DNA of 64,000 nt from Pseudoneurospora amorphoporcata (GCA_033297205.1 MU859111.1:1-64000), one strand, 5' to 3'. Numbered from the stretch's first letter, positions 24,098-37,694 are shown. The notes: generated by a model from the sequence alone, not told the origin. Numbers and translations are program-made.

Positions 24098-27000
24098 ATT
24101 TTCCCCCCGTATTGGGCAGTGAAGATACCGTCGGCGTCATCGGGTTTTCTTTTCACGATGATGAAGCAAAAACGACAAGCAGATTTTTCGAGCTCGCGAT
24201 CCACAACGTACGGCGTGTACTGTCCATGTTGTAGCTTGTTGTAGGTAGGCATGTGAGAGACACGGGAACATGCTTATGCCGCCTGTTGTATCTAGAGAGT
24301 TATCTCGTAGCAAGCAATATTGGCTTCAGTTCGGGTCCCACCTGGTGGGTAGCCTGATCCTACTGTGATGTCTCTCACCATGTCGATTTTTTGCGGTTTT
24401 TTCCCCCTCTTCTTCCTTGTCTTTTTGCCTTGGTGATGAGTAAAATTGTTTCTCATAGAAATAGCAATAGCGGTCAAGATCCCCCTCCCATCGTTGACAC
24501 CGGTCATCCTTCCGAGGTCAAGAGGTCTCGGACAAGGGCATAGGATGTGAGGCTGTTGGTGCCCTGGCAAGTCCGCTGGCAGTGCGCGGCGCGGGATTCA
24601 CCTCGGGAGGGAGCTTGCGAGAGGCGGGGTTGAAGCTTGCCCGTGCTAGGGCAGAAGATGATGAACGGAGCTAGGATTAGAGCTGGAGAGAGATAGCTGT
24701 GACAGTTCAGGACTCCCCTGGACCCTGCTAATTCTGCCGTACCCTGCCCTGTGTTGAGTCCACAATGCATTGTAGCAGCTAGCAGCTAGTTAGCTTCATG
24801 CTCCGTGGACGACAGGATGAGGACCCTGGTGTTCAGTGATCTACAGAACAAGAACCGAGTTTCCTCTGATATTGGGCAGCAAAACGTTTTTTCTTTTCTC
24901 GGCTGTGCCAAAAGTGCAAAAAACAAGGTTGAAAGATATGATGGGCGTCTGTGGTTGATGCCCTTGAGATCGGCTGACCTTAAGGCTCGGTGAACATACC
25001 TATTGACACTGGTTTGATTGTTAGCGCGGTTCAAACCTCATATTTTCTTACAGGGGAATTTACAAGGCAGGACAGGTCTATCTACGCTATCTGATTGGCT
25101 GAATCGCCTCAAGGTGACCGCAACTCCCTCACACACACTCCTTATATCGCCAGCGGTGGACCCGACCATAATCACCCAAATCACCAGTATCAATTATCCT
25201 TACCTTCTATAATGGGTAAAGTTAGAGGGCATTCACAGCGCACTTGCAGAGCATTTGGAGGACATTTGCAGCAGTCTGCCCTGTCTAAAACCCACAATGT
25301 ACCGCGCTAGCAATCAAACCAGTCCTAGGGTGTACGCCTTATGATATGCCGGCATGCAAGCGTTACCAGCTCGCGTCGATATCGGACCTTCTTCCCTGAC
25401 CTTCGGTGTTGAGCACAAAGCAGGATCTGAGAAGCCGCAAACCGAAGCACATGACTTTTGCCTTGTCTATCGCCCTGTATTCAGTGGGAATGGGTAGCGG
25501 CTTTGGGCTTCCACGAGATGTCTATCGGGTTGCGACATACTTGGCGACGGACAATGGCATGAGGAGAGTTGGGATCGTGCTGAGGCATGACTCTTTTTCA
25601 CGCAGGCGACAGGATTATAGCACACCGCAACATGCCTGTCGCCACCATGGTGGAACATGGGAACATGGCCGGTCCCGAACGAGATCGTTAGAGTCTTGCT
25701 GTTGCTTTCGACTTTCGAGGTCCTTGGGCCGTGAGTCGATGGCATTGCCAGTCTGGTCAATCTGTTCGCTGTCAGTCAACGGGAATCTGAAACTCGGGTT
25801 TCTCGTTTCAATCGTCGAGTTTGGTCTGTCCACTCTTGCACATGTCATGTGTTCTCTGCTCTCTACCCTGCGTGTCATCCTTCTTGTGTCGCTTCACCAA
25901 GCCATTGGGTGAGAGCGAAAAGCGTTGAATGCAGGAACAGGCCTTGAGCATGCCAGAGTATCGGGGCAAATTGTCCAGATGGGGACAAGCGCCGTCCGGG
26001 AGCTGATGCTTGCTGGCGACGAGGTGAAAAGGCAGGCGAACCGTTTCTGTGGAGTAGCTGAAGTGCGTCGTCCCCACACTGCCCTGGCCCCGGCTTGCTG
26101 AAGAGGATCTCTCACCCGGAATGGGCAAGCGATGAGAGGGTGTTCGACAGGGGGCCGGACTGGCTAGCTGATGGCCAGAAAATCCTTGAAGCGCAATGAC
26201 CGAGAGATCTGAAATTCTGACTCTGGAGAGCAGCCGGAGATGGAGATCCCCTCATCACCTCACTCAGCCCGGGGGCCGGTCCGTCCCATGATGGCCAATC
26301 TGCCATTTTTCTGTTCGTGAGCGAGATGGACACCGGTGGATCAACGGCACGCACGGGAGGTCCGCTGCTTCAGGATTGCTGATCGTTGTGCCTAATAACC
26401 TAACCGTCAAAGAGTGTCTGAGAAATTGTCCACGAAAGGGCAATTTCACACAGGCTCGAATCGGAGTGATGTCGCCAATCGATCCGCGAGCGAACGGAAA
26501 TGCGATGCGAAAGAGGAGAAAAGATGAAATCAAAACAAAATCAAGACCAAAACCAAAACCCCACAAAAGTCTCAGCGGGAGCACACTCGACCGCGTCCTC
26601 GTCCACTTCAACCCCACGGGCCTGATAAGCCCTATCAGAGTGGGCAATTGGAAAGGAAAATGACGGTACCTTGCCTTATGTGGAAGATAAGAGATGTATC
26701 ACTTGGGATCCTCGTCGTGTTCGGTAAAGAGAAGTCCGTCCCTTCGCCGTCGTCAACATTTTGAAGGCTTTTGAATGCGATTGGGCGTTGAACGGAATGC
26801 GATGAACTGAGGAACTGATGAACCCGGCTCCTTTCGATTCGTGGACGTCAAAGACGACGCGGGCGCATTATACCTAGTTACAAACTCGCACTCGCAGCAT
26901 AGCATAGCACAGCACCTGAGCACACAGGTACAGGACACATGCTGCAGGAACATCCATACGACACTTGCGCAGTTAATAGTTGCAACTATCGTCATGCGCA

Positions 27001-28680
27001 AGTTGTCGGGAGGATTGACAAGTCTTTCCCTTTTGGACGGAGAGACGGGACATAATGCCTGGCAGTTGAAAACTAGGGCGACTCGGAGAGAAACGGACAA
27101 CTGAAAGCCTGGTCGACTCCGCTTCTGGAGCTGCGGAGGCATTGAATCGAGGTGGTGAGTGGATGGCGGAGACAGGACGTTGAAGGTGGACTGGTGGACC
27201 AGAGGAGATCGGCACGGCCCATTCGCTCCCAGGGTTAGGTCCAGGGTTGGCGCAGGGTTCTTCCTGTGTTGAAAAGTATCGATTCTGAGGGTTTTGAGGA
27301 TTCTGAGAACAAAAAAGACAAGAGACCTGTCTCAAAAGGAATTAGCGCAGAAGGGCACATTGGGCGCTTAGCACCGACTATTCTGGGCTTTTTCGCCCTC
27401 AGAGGCCAATCAGCAGCCAGAAGCGCCCTTTTAATGGGCTTCCACGACAGAATTTTTAGCCAATCGCGTGTTAGACCGTCGCGGTTGCCCCGCTTTCCAA
27501 GTCTTGTCACTTGTCGTGACTCTGCAGTTCCACTTCCTTCGCCCAACTCGACCTTTCGGGGCACTTACTTGTGTTCCGCCTTTTTCACGAGAGAGGAAGG
27601 GAACAGCCCACCAACAAGCCAACCACCACGGCCACATCCCATCTCCAGCACCTCATGGCACCCCGTCCACTGCCCGTCGACACCCTTTTGGCGTGCTCCA
27701 TGCTGGCTTGACACGCATTTCACACCTATACCACACTAGACCCTGCTAATTTTATCCTCATAGCTCGTCCTGGCCACTGCATCACTGCCCCTGGACAGGC
27801 TTCCGAATGCACACCATCGAGGCCATGAATGGAGGACATGCCGTGGAGGACACCATTAATGACGGTACCTACACCCTTGAACCATGCCCGCCAGGCTTAA
27901 TGGGCCGGGGGGGGGGGCTATACCCCGTAGCGGGAGACCACACCCTTCTCGCCGAGCAGAGTGAGACCGAGAGACGAGTCCTTTTCTCTTTCTCCTCTCT
28001 CCGCTCTCTCTGTGCTACGGCCCGGAAAAAGATTCGACTCTGGACGGTATACCTGCTGCACTGTGCCTGTCACCGGTGACTGCTGCCACTGTCACTGACT
28101 GGCCTTGTCCTCAACATCAAATCCGTCCATGAGCCGATCCGGTTCTGTTGCTGCAATCCATCCCATATCACACATCCCCCATCCCGTTTCGTTTTTCACC
28201 TATCCCAACAGGGGCACCCCCCAGTTCGCCTTTTCTTCACGCCCAGACATCGATTGGAGACCAGTGTCTTCTGGCCCGTGGCTTACATAGGTAGGCACTA
28301 TACCTGCACCGCACCGCTGAGGTTACCTCGTTACCCTCCTCCACAGCTTGAAGCGCTTGCCGACATCGTGGGTTGACCATCGATTCGCCCTACATAACTC
28401 TCTGTCGCTGTCCGTCAACGTCTCACAGTCGACCTTCCTCCTGGTTCGGCTTCTTTCACTGTGACCACGCCGGTTATACCACAAAAGTCACATGTTCAAT
28501 CCATCTTAAATCTGCCCGGTTCAGCGCATCCTTCAGCGCAGCGTAGCGATATCGAGGATACAAAAATCGGCACTGCCGGCAGCGGCAAAAACTCAACGAA
28601 AAAAGTGGCTTCAGGCCGCCATTGATATATACCCCTCGCCTGTGTCACCCCGAGACTCCTTAGGGGACATCTCAACCACC

Positions 28681-31407
28681 ATGACTGCCAACATGGTAAG
28701 CAACATCAACATGTCCTTAAGATCAGTGACGCCGAGTGCTCACTATAAGCTGTAGGACAACCTACACTATCATGTGCGGGAGCATGACCGCCACAACGAA
28801 ATGCGCCAAAAGACCGGCTCACGGGCCGAGAGCTTCTTCTCCACCAACAATGTCAAGGACAGGCCAAACTCAGTATACACCGAATTCATGGAGTCAGACT
28901 GGGAGATGGAGGAGGACGATACCTACAGTGATATGGAGGATTTGGCTCATGATGACGAGGTCTCGCCTCGCAACAGTATTGGTTCAGTAAGTCACTTGCA
29001 CCTATTCTTACAAGTCCGTGATACGGACCGCTAACAAAGACCAAAGTCAAAATCGGGCGGTCAACCAAGTTTCACAACCATGTCCTCCTATGATGAGGTT
29101 CAAACACCAAGATCAGTGCGCCAAAGAGGAGGGTTCCCGTTCCCACACGAGGAGATGAAGCAAGTGGAAGGTCCCAGAGGACCTCATCTTTTTCGCAGCT
29201 CCGTATCCTTGCACTCCATCGAATATCAGAACGCCTTGACCCTATCACCGATTACGGAACGGAAGGCCCAAGAACATGACCACTTTCTGCAACATACCGT
29301 TCATCTTACGACCCTTCCATCTAGGAGCAAGCGCGACTCCGGGCCCTTCCGATTCACCGACGTGGAACTCGACACACGAACTCTTCCCCAATGGACCCCT
29401 GAGATGGTTGCCCAATGGATGTTCAACGCCAGCGTTGAGCTTACTACCTGCGAGAGATTTGTGGAGAACGATATCACAGGGTCTATCTTGATCACACTAA
29501 AGTTTGAGGATCTTAAAGAGCTTGGAATCACATCCTTCGGCATGCGAACAACGGTCTGGAATGAAATCCACTCCATGAGGAACATCCAGAAGCCGGACCC
29601 TCAGCCCGAAACTCCGATTGAGGATGAGCCGGACTGCAAGGTTGAAAGAGAGCTGCGGAGGAACGAAAGCGTGAACAAGCCCAAGAGGAAGGCGAGCAAA
29701 GTGAGGCCAAAGATCAATGATGTGATTTCTCCTCTCGAGTCAGTCTCCATTGTTGGCATTGAGCAGCTCATGCCCAAGCCTCACAGCTGCTCCAAGGGCG
29801 AGAACTGCGCCAAGTGGAAGCGGAACCAGAAAATGATTGAGGCGTTCAAGAAGGACCATCCATTTGTCAACATGGATGAAGGCGGTTTTATTATGGTTGC
29901 GGGTAATCCCGGAAACCCTCAGACGGCTGAGGCTATCGACCCCTTTCGTCCTGTCTCGGACGCCATGCCGTCGGTTGTGGCATCCTCAGACGTTATGGGA
30001 CCTGGAGATCAACCAACTCTACAGTATCTCCAGGAAGCCACCCTGCGCAATGTCATGTCGCGGGATCCCCAAGACAACGTTCGTCAATTCCTTGACTTCC
30101 AGAACCATCATACGGTTGGCTCAAGTGAGGTCCCTCCGACACCACCGTTCGAGCTATACCCCCAACAGCAAGCTCAAGGCCCTCATGCGAGGTTGCGTGC
30201 TCTTCCTAGGCTGGCCATCCCTAATGAGGGTGGCGCTGTAGCTGGGCCCGTATCGGCTCGTGTACAGTCCGCTCGCCGTCAGTCGCAGGTAATTCCTTCG
30301 TATCGTGAAATGAGCGATCACTCTGCTTCTTCCGAAGAAGCGACCCCGGTTGGCGTGTACCGCTTCGGTACACCTTTCTCCGAGATGGATGTTCCGGTCA
30401 CCATGACCTCCATCCCCATCATCTCTCGAGATGTTTCCCAGTCGGTTCCGCCTGACATGAACTACCGCCATAACCCTGCCCCTCCGCGATCTATGTCTCG
30501 CGCCACTATCCGCCGACCCTCCTTCCCTGTAATGCCTGCGCTGGATGAGAACAGCATCGTCACACCCCTCACTGCCGTGCAACCACAGAACAAGTCTTTC
30601 TCTCAGAGAGCCACCACCCAGACACAGCGCCCTCTACAGCCCCCTCCCCGTGTGCAATACCCATGGAGCCGGACCAACCGCACCACCTTTGAGCGCGCCA
30701 TCGCTCCCATGCCTGGCTCCTCGGCGGTCATCGCCCCAAGCAAGAGCGCCGGCACCAGTCCTACTGAGAGCCATAGAATCAGCAACAGCCCCAACAGCGG
30801 AAGCCGCCTCTCTCCCACAAGCACGCAGCCCACGGAAGACATGACGAACGGCGAGGCCGTCTCCTACCAAGGCCTCATGAAGAAGCGCAAGACCAAGATG
30901 CTCCGTCATGAGTGGCACGAACACTACTTCAAGCTCCGGGGCACCCGCCTGACCATGCACAAGGACGCGGCCACGGCCAACAACAAGACGCTCGAGTACA
31001 TTGACATTGACGACTACGCCATCGCCTGCAGCAGCAACGCCAATACCTCTAAGCTCAACGCCGCCTTCAAGGCCATGCACATCCGCCGCGGTTCCGGTGA
31101 CGCTCATTCCAAGGATGACATCGCCGCCTTTAGCTTCCAGCTTATTCCCCAGGATGGCAAGGCCGCCGTCAAGGGGCAGCTGCGCAAGAGGGAGAACAGC
31201 ATACCTGGCCCTTCGGCGTCGTCTGCGGCGGCGGCTAACGGGGCTAACACTATCCAAGGCGCCGTTAACGGCACCGGAAAGATGCACCACTTTGCTGTCA
31301 AGAGCAGAGATGAGCGCATTGACTGGATGAGGGAACTGATGCTAGCCAAGGCGCTCAAGCAGAAGGGCGAAGGCGCCGAGGTTGTCGTCAACGGCAGCAT
31401 GATTTGA
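28681..31407 (+). CDS. SAM and PH domain protein, probable cortical or signalling adaptor
   Basis: Three exons: 28681-28695, 28756-28986 and 29047-31407. Introns are 28696-28755 (GTAAGC/TGTAG, phase 0) and 28987-29046 (GTAAGT, GCTAAC branch, CAAAG). They encode about 868 residues. The start ATG has a good context (CACCATGACT), but the first exon codes only five residues. A SAM domain begins at LPQWTPEMVAQWMF and runs through LKELGITSFGMR. A long Ser/Pro-rich disordered middle follows. A C-terminal PH domain starts at YQGLMKKRKTKMLRHEWHEH and closes with DERIDWMRELMLAKAL, the conserved last-helix Trp. SAM + PH is found in polarity and MAPK adaptors such as Boi proteins, but there is no SH3 domain here. 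Membrane phosphoinositide binding is inferred from the domain, not shown. No catalytic domain is present. Confidence 0.85.
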
Positions 31408-34400
31408 TATCTTTGTTTCGCTCTTCTTCACTGTTATACCCGCCTTTTGTTGTTTCTCGGGTATTTACGTCCTGGTTCTTGGTTTGTTCCAAACATTCTC
31501 ACCTCAACCTTCGCTTCTTTCTCTTGTTCTATTGACCTGGAAAATGATGGTTGGGATACCTTGAGATACCACTTTGTGCCGTTGAATGGCTTTTTTGTTT
31601 ACGTTACCTTTTTTTTTTTTTTTTTTTTTTTTTTTTGCAACATTCATCGGCGTTTTATATCCTCTGCGTGTGCTTTTTGTGCTTTTCTTATGGTGGGATT
31701 GGAAGGATAAGAGAAGTGTAAAAAGGGGTGGACATGGTAGATACAGGCTATGTTGTGTACGGTCAGTCCATGGCATTAAAACATAACGCCTGATTCGGTG
31801 GGAACATGGGAACTGGGGAATCTTGGTTTTGCTTCTCACGATTTTACGACGATTTATGACCTCTTCGATACCTTGTCTTCTCCTCAAACTGTTCAGATTG
31901 TTCTTCTTTTTTTTTTTTTTTTTTCAAATACTAGATATGATCGCCGTTTTTGAGTAGTGCATGATTCTGACCATCTGGCAACATTTGGTGTGCATTTCAC
32001 TCAGCGGCAAAACAGAAAAATCACAGAAACCTACACAAGGGGAGAATCAGGGAGAGAACAGGGGAAAGGCGCAGGGAGGGAGTGTCCGCCGCCACAAAGA
32101 AGCAGATCTAGATTGGGAACCAGCTAGTTAGTGACCTCTAGTTAGTGATGCCCGTAATAGGGAGAAATGAAGAAAAGCACAAATCACCATCACCTTTCTC
32201 ACCATCTCAGACGCACCGTGATCATACGTCTTGATGTCATTCACATCTGTTTAGGTCGCCTCAGATCTTCCACGGCGAAACCTACGATACCACCATCGAT
32301 AACCCGACGAGGCCCGGTCGACGAGGCCCGGTCAACGACGCTAGGGGAGTCCGAAGGCAACATTGGCCTTTGAACTTTCAATGAGGCAATAGCATGAACT
32401 TCAACCCAAAAGGGTTCTAGGGGCCCATTACAGCGACCTTCTTTTGCCATCAGCAAGGTTCAACTTCGGAGTGTCCGCCCGAACACTCTAGCCATCTTCA
32501 TGGTCACGGACAACCTTCAGTTTTCAGTAAGAGATCAGCAGACTGCGAGGCGACTCCCGTCTCGTCAAACCCTCAGGTATCAGTTCCTGAAGAGCCCAGG
32601 CGCATCACATGAACAAAAGTGGCTGTGTGTGTGTGGTCTAGCGCAAGAAAATGACAAGAAACGCTGCAAAGAGGGGTGGGTAGCAAGGAAGCGAGACAAG
32701 CAAAGCAGTGAGACTGAGAGAACGTTAGCCGCCGAAGAACGCTTTGCGCGCGTAGCAACATGACGGTATATGTAAGGTATGTGTGGATGGCAGAAAGGAA
32801 ACACGGCGCTTAGCGGCAGGTGGGGAGTGTGGGACGGGACGTGTGACGGGAGTGATTGTGTGACGAGTGATGAATGCCAAGAAATGGTTCGGGTACGGGA
32901 GCAGGAGCACTTCAGGTTCCTTTTCTCCATCTTCCCACGTGCTTCCTTCCTCCCACATTCAGTTATTACGGCGGATGTGTAAACAAAAACTGAGAAGGAA
33001 CGAACATGGGACACTCTCGCATTGATTGCTCTTTCATTCTAGTAACTTTCGTCTTCCCCATTCAGGCCGTTCTTTCCACTTTGGGCACCAGTTTACACCT
33101 AGAGGTAGATCAAGCACACCATACCCACAGTGTCGCAACTGCCTTCTTCGGTGCGCACAATGAATCTGGAGCTGAACCTACTACTTGGGGGTTGTGGTGC
33201 GGCCTGGGACTTTTTCTCAAGTAGGGGGCTGAGAAAAGTCCCACCACCACAACCCCCAAGTAGGGTAGAAGATGAAAATCCAGGAGAAGAAAAGGAGGCA
33301 ACCGGGCCTCGACAACAGGCCATCCACTCGTCCGGGTGGCAATGAGACCGTGACGGCTTGATACTAGCCGGCCAGTTGGTCGGCCATCGGTCAAGTCTCC
33401 GAACTGTTGAGCAAACGGCGAGGTCCGCCAAGCCAGTGAGAGCAAATGTAATATCTGCTGACTGAGCCGAAAGAGCAAAGGAATGAAGGTGAGGTGACGT
33501 TAGATGAATGAAGTCACTCCGGCCTCATCTGGGCCTACCCCCTGGCCTCAGGGCCTTGGGTCGCCTGCTGACGGGCGGTCTCTCTAGGTCCAACCCATTG
33601 CCAGGCCGGATAAGGTGATGATGATGGACTGTCAGATCAACTTAGTTGTCTCTTCATTCCGTTCTTTGACTTTAGCCATGTGATGGTCGTGATCATGGCC
33701 AGAGGCAGCCGACAGTATCAAGGCAGCCAGAACGGGCGGTTCTAGCGAGTGGACATATCTGTTCAGCAGACCATGGGTTTCAAGCCGTGCCCGATCGATG
33801 ATGAGCTCGCAATAACAAACTTCGCCCCGGCGTCGATTTTCCCCGGCTTCGATTGATTCATGTCTATGAGCTACATTCGGCCGCCGGGGAATCCGGGGAC
33901 CCGGGGACCCTGAAAGACGGGACGGGAATCTGGATCTTGCTCGCAACAACCGACCAACCCAACTTAAGTTCCGGCCACCAACCGATGCCAAATATCATCA
34001 GCTGAGATTTTGTTGTCAAAATAATGATCTTCTCTGCTCCCCGTCCGCAAGAACAGACGCGCGCGAGTAAAAATGTAGTAAAGGAAGAAAAATCAAAGAA
34101 TAGTCAACTGCCCGGCCTCGTGAGTGACCAACATAACATCATCGCCTTCTCCTTGTCTTCAGCGCCTACGCAGCGTCTAATTCAAGATGCCACAACAAAG
34201 ATTCTAACAACGTCGAGAAACTTTCAAAATCAAACCGGGCTAAATACAGACTGATTACAATGAGCGACCACGCCGGGTACCTAGGTGGTACCTTCACTGA
34301 CTTTAGGAACTCGGGGTCCAGTGACCTTGTTGACCGGTGACGTGCGGCGGTTTTGTCGTTCATTGTTCGTAACCAACAGGTAGTTACTTGAGCTGGCCGT

Positions 34401-34823
34401 TGGGCCAACACTGGCGCTTCGAAGTGGATGAAGAATGCCTTTGTTTGAATTGTAGCTGCGGGACCATGCTCGGTTCGTATGAGGCTCTGCGCCATCAACC
34501 GAAGCCTCATTGAATTGCTGGCTGTCCAAATATCCGACTTCGGATGCGTACCCAGTTGGAATTGTTGGGTTGTGTAAACATCGCGAGTAAACAATAACAC
34601 GAAGGTTAGATAGCAAATTGAGGTTTGGCTGAAGAAAAAGAAATGATTTTGAAAACTCCTACTAGTAGATGATATAACAGGCATGGTATCTCCAACCCAT
34701 GATCCCAATACTGCATTTGCACTGAACAATGATGATGATTTGTATGTATGCAAAGCAACAACGCCGACCACAATCCAACCCCAACTTCTTCTACCCCTGA
34801 ACCTTCTGTCAACAAGTAACCAT
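31408..34823. other. Convergent intergenic region between SAM/PH gene and nop14
   Basis: 3' flank of both neighbours. It contains a 28-nt T run (31,609-31,636), an 18-nt T run (31,907-31,924) and the strong hairpin at 33,181-33,263, which is listed separately. A 119-codon minus frame at 33,632-33,991 and smaller ones show no domain content. Long frames entering from 34.8 kb are shadows of nop14. Confidence 0.45.
33181..33263. repeat. 83-nt near-perfect inverted repeat (hairpin)
   Basis: Left arm 33181-33219 and right arm 33230-33263 pair around a 10-nt loop (33220-33229). The outer 19 nt of the left arm (CTACTTGGGGGTTGTGGTG) is exactly complementary to the end of the right arm. GGGACTTTT/AAAAGTCCC and CTCA/TGAG pair nearer the loop. 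A few unpaired bases lie in the left arm. The loop itself repeats AGTAGGGGG, echoing the arm ends. It sits in non-coding DNA between convergent genes. It could be a small-RNA precursor, a cruciform-forming site or a collapsed inverted-repeat element. Sequence alone does not decide. Confidence 0.85.
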
Positions 34824-37694
34824 TTACCACTTGTTGCCCGTCTTGTTTTTCTTGAGCCTGGCGGCTTTCTCCCTCGCGTACTCGTTCGACGCCTGGCCTT
34901 CAGATCCCTGGATCTCCGCCACCAAGCGCTTGTACTTCTTCTCGTACGCCTCGTCGTTGGCCTTCTTGACCTTGAGGTTCTCGCGCTGCATGAAGGCCGC
35001 GTCCTTGCGGAGCTCCCTGAGCGCGCCCTTGCGCTCCTTCTTGTGCTCGGCCCGCAGCTTGGCCATCTCGGCTCGCTCGCGGTCGGGGTCGTAGTGCTTG
35101 TTGGGATCGAACGAGTCCTCGAACTTGGGCACGTACGTCTTGATGGCGAGCGGCTTGTGGTGGTGCAACTCGAGCGGCCTGCGGGAGACCTGGGCAAGCT
35201 GGAGGAGGCGGGAGATGTTCGTTGTTGTGTCCTTGAGCTGCTTGACGAGGGCCGCGGGGAGCTGGGCGGCGTTGGACTTGCTGGTCAGGTGTTGGAGTAC
35301 GCGCTGGGCGGGCTGGAAGGTCTCGTAGAAGGCGGGGAGCTTGCACCACGTCTCGGAGGCGGTCTTGAGAACGGAAGTGATGGTGCTGATGATGGCAACC
35401 TTCTGAGCGGACTCCTCGCTGGCGGAGGGAGCGTTCTTGGGCTGCTGGCAGTCACCGCAGTTGAGTTTCCTGACGGTCACCTTGCTGGCACCCTTGATAC
35501 GGATACCAGCAGCGGGCTCGTGTACGGGGAACAGACCAAGCTTCTCCTTGGGCTTCTCAACAGCGAGCGAACAGAGAGTGTTGAGGCAGAAGTTGATAAA
35601 CTCTGGTACATAACGCTTGGAGAAGGACTGGTACTGAAGGGCGAGGATCGAAAGGTAAACACCGATCGAGTAGTCGGCGAGTGTCTGGGGAATCTTTTGT
35701 CCCAAGTAACGGGTGATGGAAAGCATCGCAGGGGTGACCACCTGGTGGAAGTGATCAGAAGTAGGGTATGTTGTGCCAATAGCTGTGAGAAGCACAAGGT
35801 CGCCGACAGTAAGAGCCAATGGCCGCTCCTCCTTGATTTCCTCGAGCCGTGCCCTGTAAGCCTTGGATACCTCAATCGCGAAGAAGGTCTTTGCGAGTGA
35901 GTGAACGTGGCGAATCAAGTTCTCAATGGCAGGGAACCAGGTGGGCTCGAACTTGTCGCCGAGGTAAGTGATGTGCTCAATGAGGGCCTGGGTAAAGTTT
36001 CCAAGACGCTCCTTGTTCTTTTCGTTCAACTTGGGGTGGTAGAGAGCTCTGATCCTCTGGACAGCCACTGGAAGTTTGACTACGGGAAGACCTCCCAAAA
36101 TCTCCAGCAGCTGCTCGTGACTCTCGGGACATGGGAAGGTATATGGTATGCCGTCCTCATCGCCGCCTTTTGACTGAGCGTGAAGTTTTGTGGCCACCTC
36201 TTCCGACTCGCCGTCCTCACCACCATTCACAAGCTCGTCCTCATCAGGATCATAGGCATCCTCGTCGTCGCTCCCGTCGATATCCGACATGTCATCATCG
36301 TCCATATCCAACTCAGAGCCGCTTGCGATAAGGTCGTCTTCGAGCAAGAAATCGTCTTCGTCGTCCAAACCCATCTCGGTGGCGGTCATCCGTAGCTTGA
36401 TACCCTTGCCGAGGCCGAACTCGTCCTCTTCGGCTTCGTCTTGTGCCTCTTGGTCGTCTCCCTTCTTCTTGCCCTTCTTCTGCTCTTCCTCTTCCTCGTC
36501 ATCCGAGACGACCTCGCCCCGCATGCGCCTGAGTCGCTTCTCCTCCATCTCCTTGAGACGCTTAACTCCTTCCTCCGCCCTCTCCTCTTCGGTCTTTGTC
36601 CTGTCGGTAACCTCGGCCCTGGCTTCGCGCGCTGCTTGCTTGAGACGCATGTTGTATTCCTTCTCGAGTTGTTCCAAGTCGATTCCTGCCACGGTGGCGG
36701 GTCCCTTGGACTCCTTCGCTTCCTTCGGCTTCATCTGGAAGAGTAGGGACTGCAATTGTGGTAGTTCCTTGTCGAGCTCGACTCTTAGATCCTCGTCCTC
36801 GTCCTTGGCGGCTTGTCGTTCCTGTTCAAAACCATAGTTAGCAAGTGAATAAAAGCAGACGTCTCAGCGGTGGTCCTTACGTATTTGAAAGCCTTTGACT
36901 TGGCGATAACCTCCTCCATGACTTCCTTTTTGGTCTTCTTCCTCTCCGGCTGTCCATCCTCTCCTTCGCCTTCCGCGGCTTCCTCCTCGGCACGCAGACG
37001 CTTGAGGAACTTCTTTCTGGCGGAACGCTCATCGTCGGATTCCATGTCGGAAATGTTCTCATCGAAATCGTCACGGCCAGCCTCGATGTCGTCGTCGTCA
37101 AAGAGAGTCTTGCCGGCGTGTGTAAGGGTGACCGGCGCTGACTCGTCGTCGGAACCCTCCAAGTCAAAGACGGTGTTCTTCTTGTGGCTCTTCATCTGCT
37201 CGCGCGCGAAACGCTCCATCATCTTGTCCTCCAGCGTCATGTTGGGATCGTCCTCGCCGAAACGTCTATCGACAATACCGCCGACCTTGTTGCGCCGTTG
37301 CATTTCGACCAAGAGAGTTTCTTTTCGCTGTTCGTAATACGGTTAGCACCAGACACACGCACAAATCAGTAACCATCGGAATGGATCGACGAACCCTCTG
37401 TTCAGCGGTGGCCTTTGCAAGACCGGGGCGGCCCTGGATGCCCTTGGCGAGTTTGTCATTTTGGGGCTTGTTGGTGGTGACCTCGAACTTGGGTCCTCTG
37501 GCGTTGGTCTTGAACTGGAAAGGGTTGAACTGCTCTCTGATGCTGGCGAGAGCTTCGTGGCGCTGGAGTCGCTTGTCGGTGGAAGCCTTCGCATCCTGGG
37601 CGGTTTGGCGCTTTTGCTTTTTGGATTTCTGGGGGCCAATGATGCCTTGGTCCTTAAGGGAGGCCTTCAGCCTCTTAAGCTGAGACCCGGCCAT
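34824..37694 (-). CDS. nop14: Nop14, small-subunit processome / 40S ribosome biogenesis factor
   Basis: Three exons, 37694-37395, 37327-36881 and 36821-34824, encode about 914 residues, the usual Nop14 length. Introns are 37328-37394 (GTTCGT/AACAG, phase 0) and 36822-36880 (GTAAGG/AACAG, phase 0). The N-terminus begins MAGSQLKRLKASLK and contains the conserved REQFNPFQFK and RRNKVGGIVDRRFGEDDPN blocks. Long acidic and Lys-rich tracts follow, then a helical C-terminal half with the family blocks ending in a Lys/Arg-rich tail (KAARLKKNKTGNKW). Nop14 joins the U3 snoRNP pre-ribosome in the nucleolus and is required for 18S rRNA maturation and 40S export. That role is family knowledge. The gene is intact. 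It is divergent from the gene at 38,110 across 415 bp, so the two may share a promoter. Confidence 0.92.

Larger units (their letters stand above)
14183..28680. other. 14.5 kb stretch with no recognisable protein gene; probable regulatory DNA
   Basis: Across this interval no frame exceeds about 170 codons and none shows a domain, signal peptide or coherent splice chain. The left side should hold the adv-1 promoter and leader, and the right side (about 27.2-28.68 kb) the SAM/PH gene promoter. Listed separately are the 11-bp tandem repeat at 16,305-16,359 and the nested inverted-repeat element at 23,422-24,097. Also seen are a G run at 27,906-27,917 and a short ACGGGC/GCCCGT hairpin near 21,042-21,059. 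Base composition is ordinary except near 23.5-24.1 kb. Non-coding transcripts or long untranslated exons could lie here and cannot be seen from sequence alone. Confidence 0.5.

Noticed and set aside
30634..31290. 218-codon minus-strand frame
   Set aside because: Shadow of the SAM/PH gene PH-domain region, G+C-rich third positions keep it open.
34683..35900. 405-codon plus-strand frame, plus frames at 34,166-35,197 (-), 36,289-36,837 and 36,870-37,337
   Set aside because: They lie in other frames of nop14, whose biased codons keep them open; composition is low-complexity Leu/Gly or Ser/Arg with no domain.
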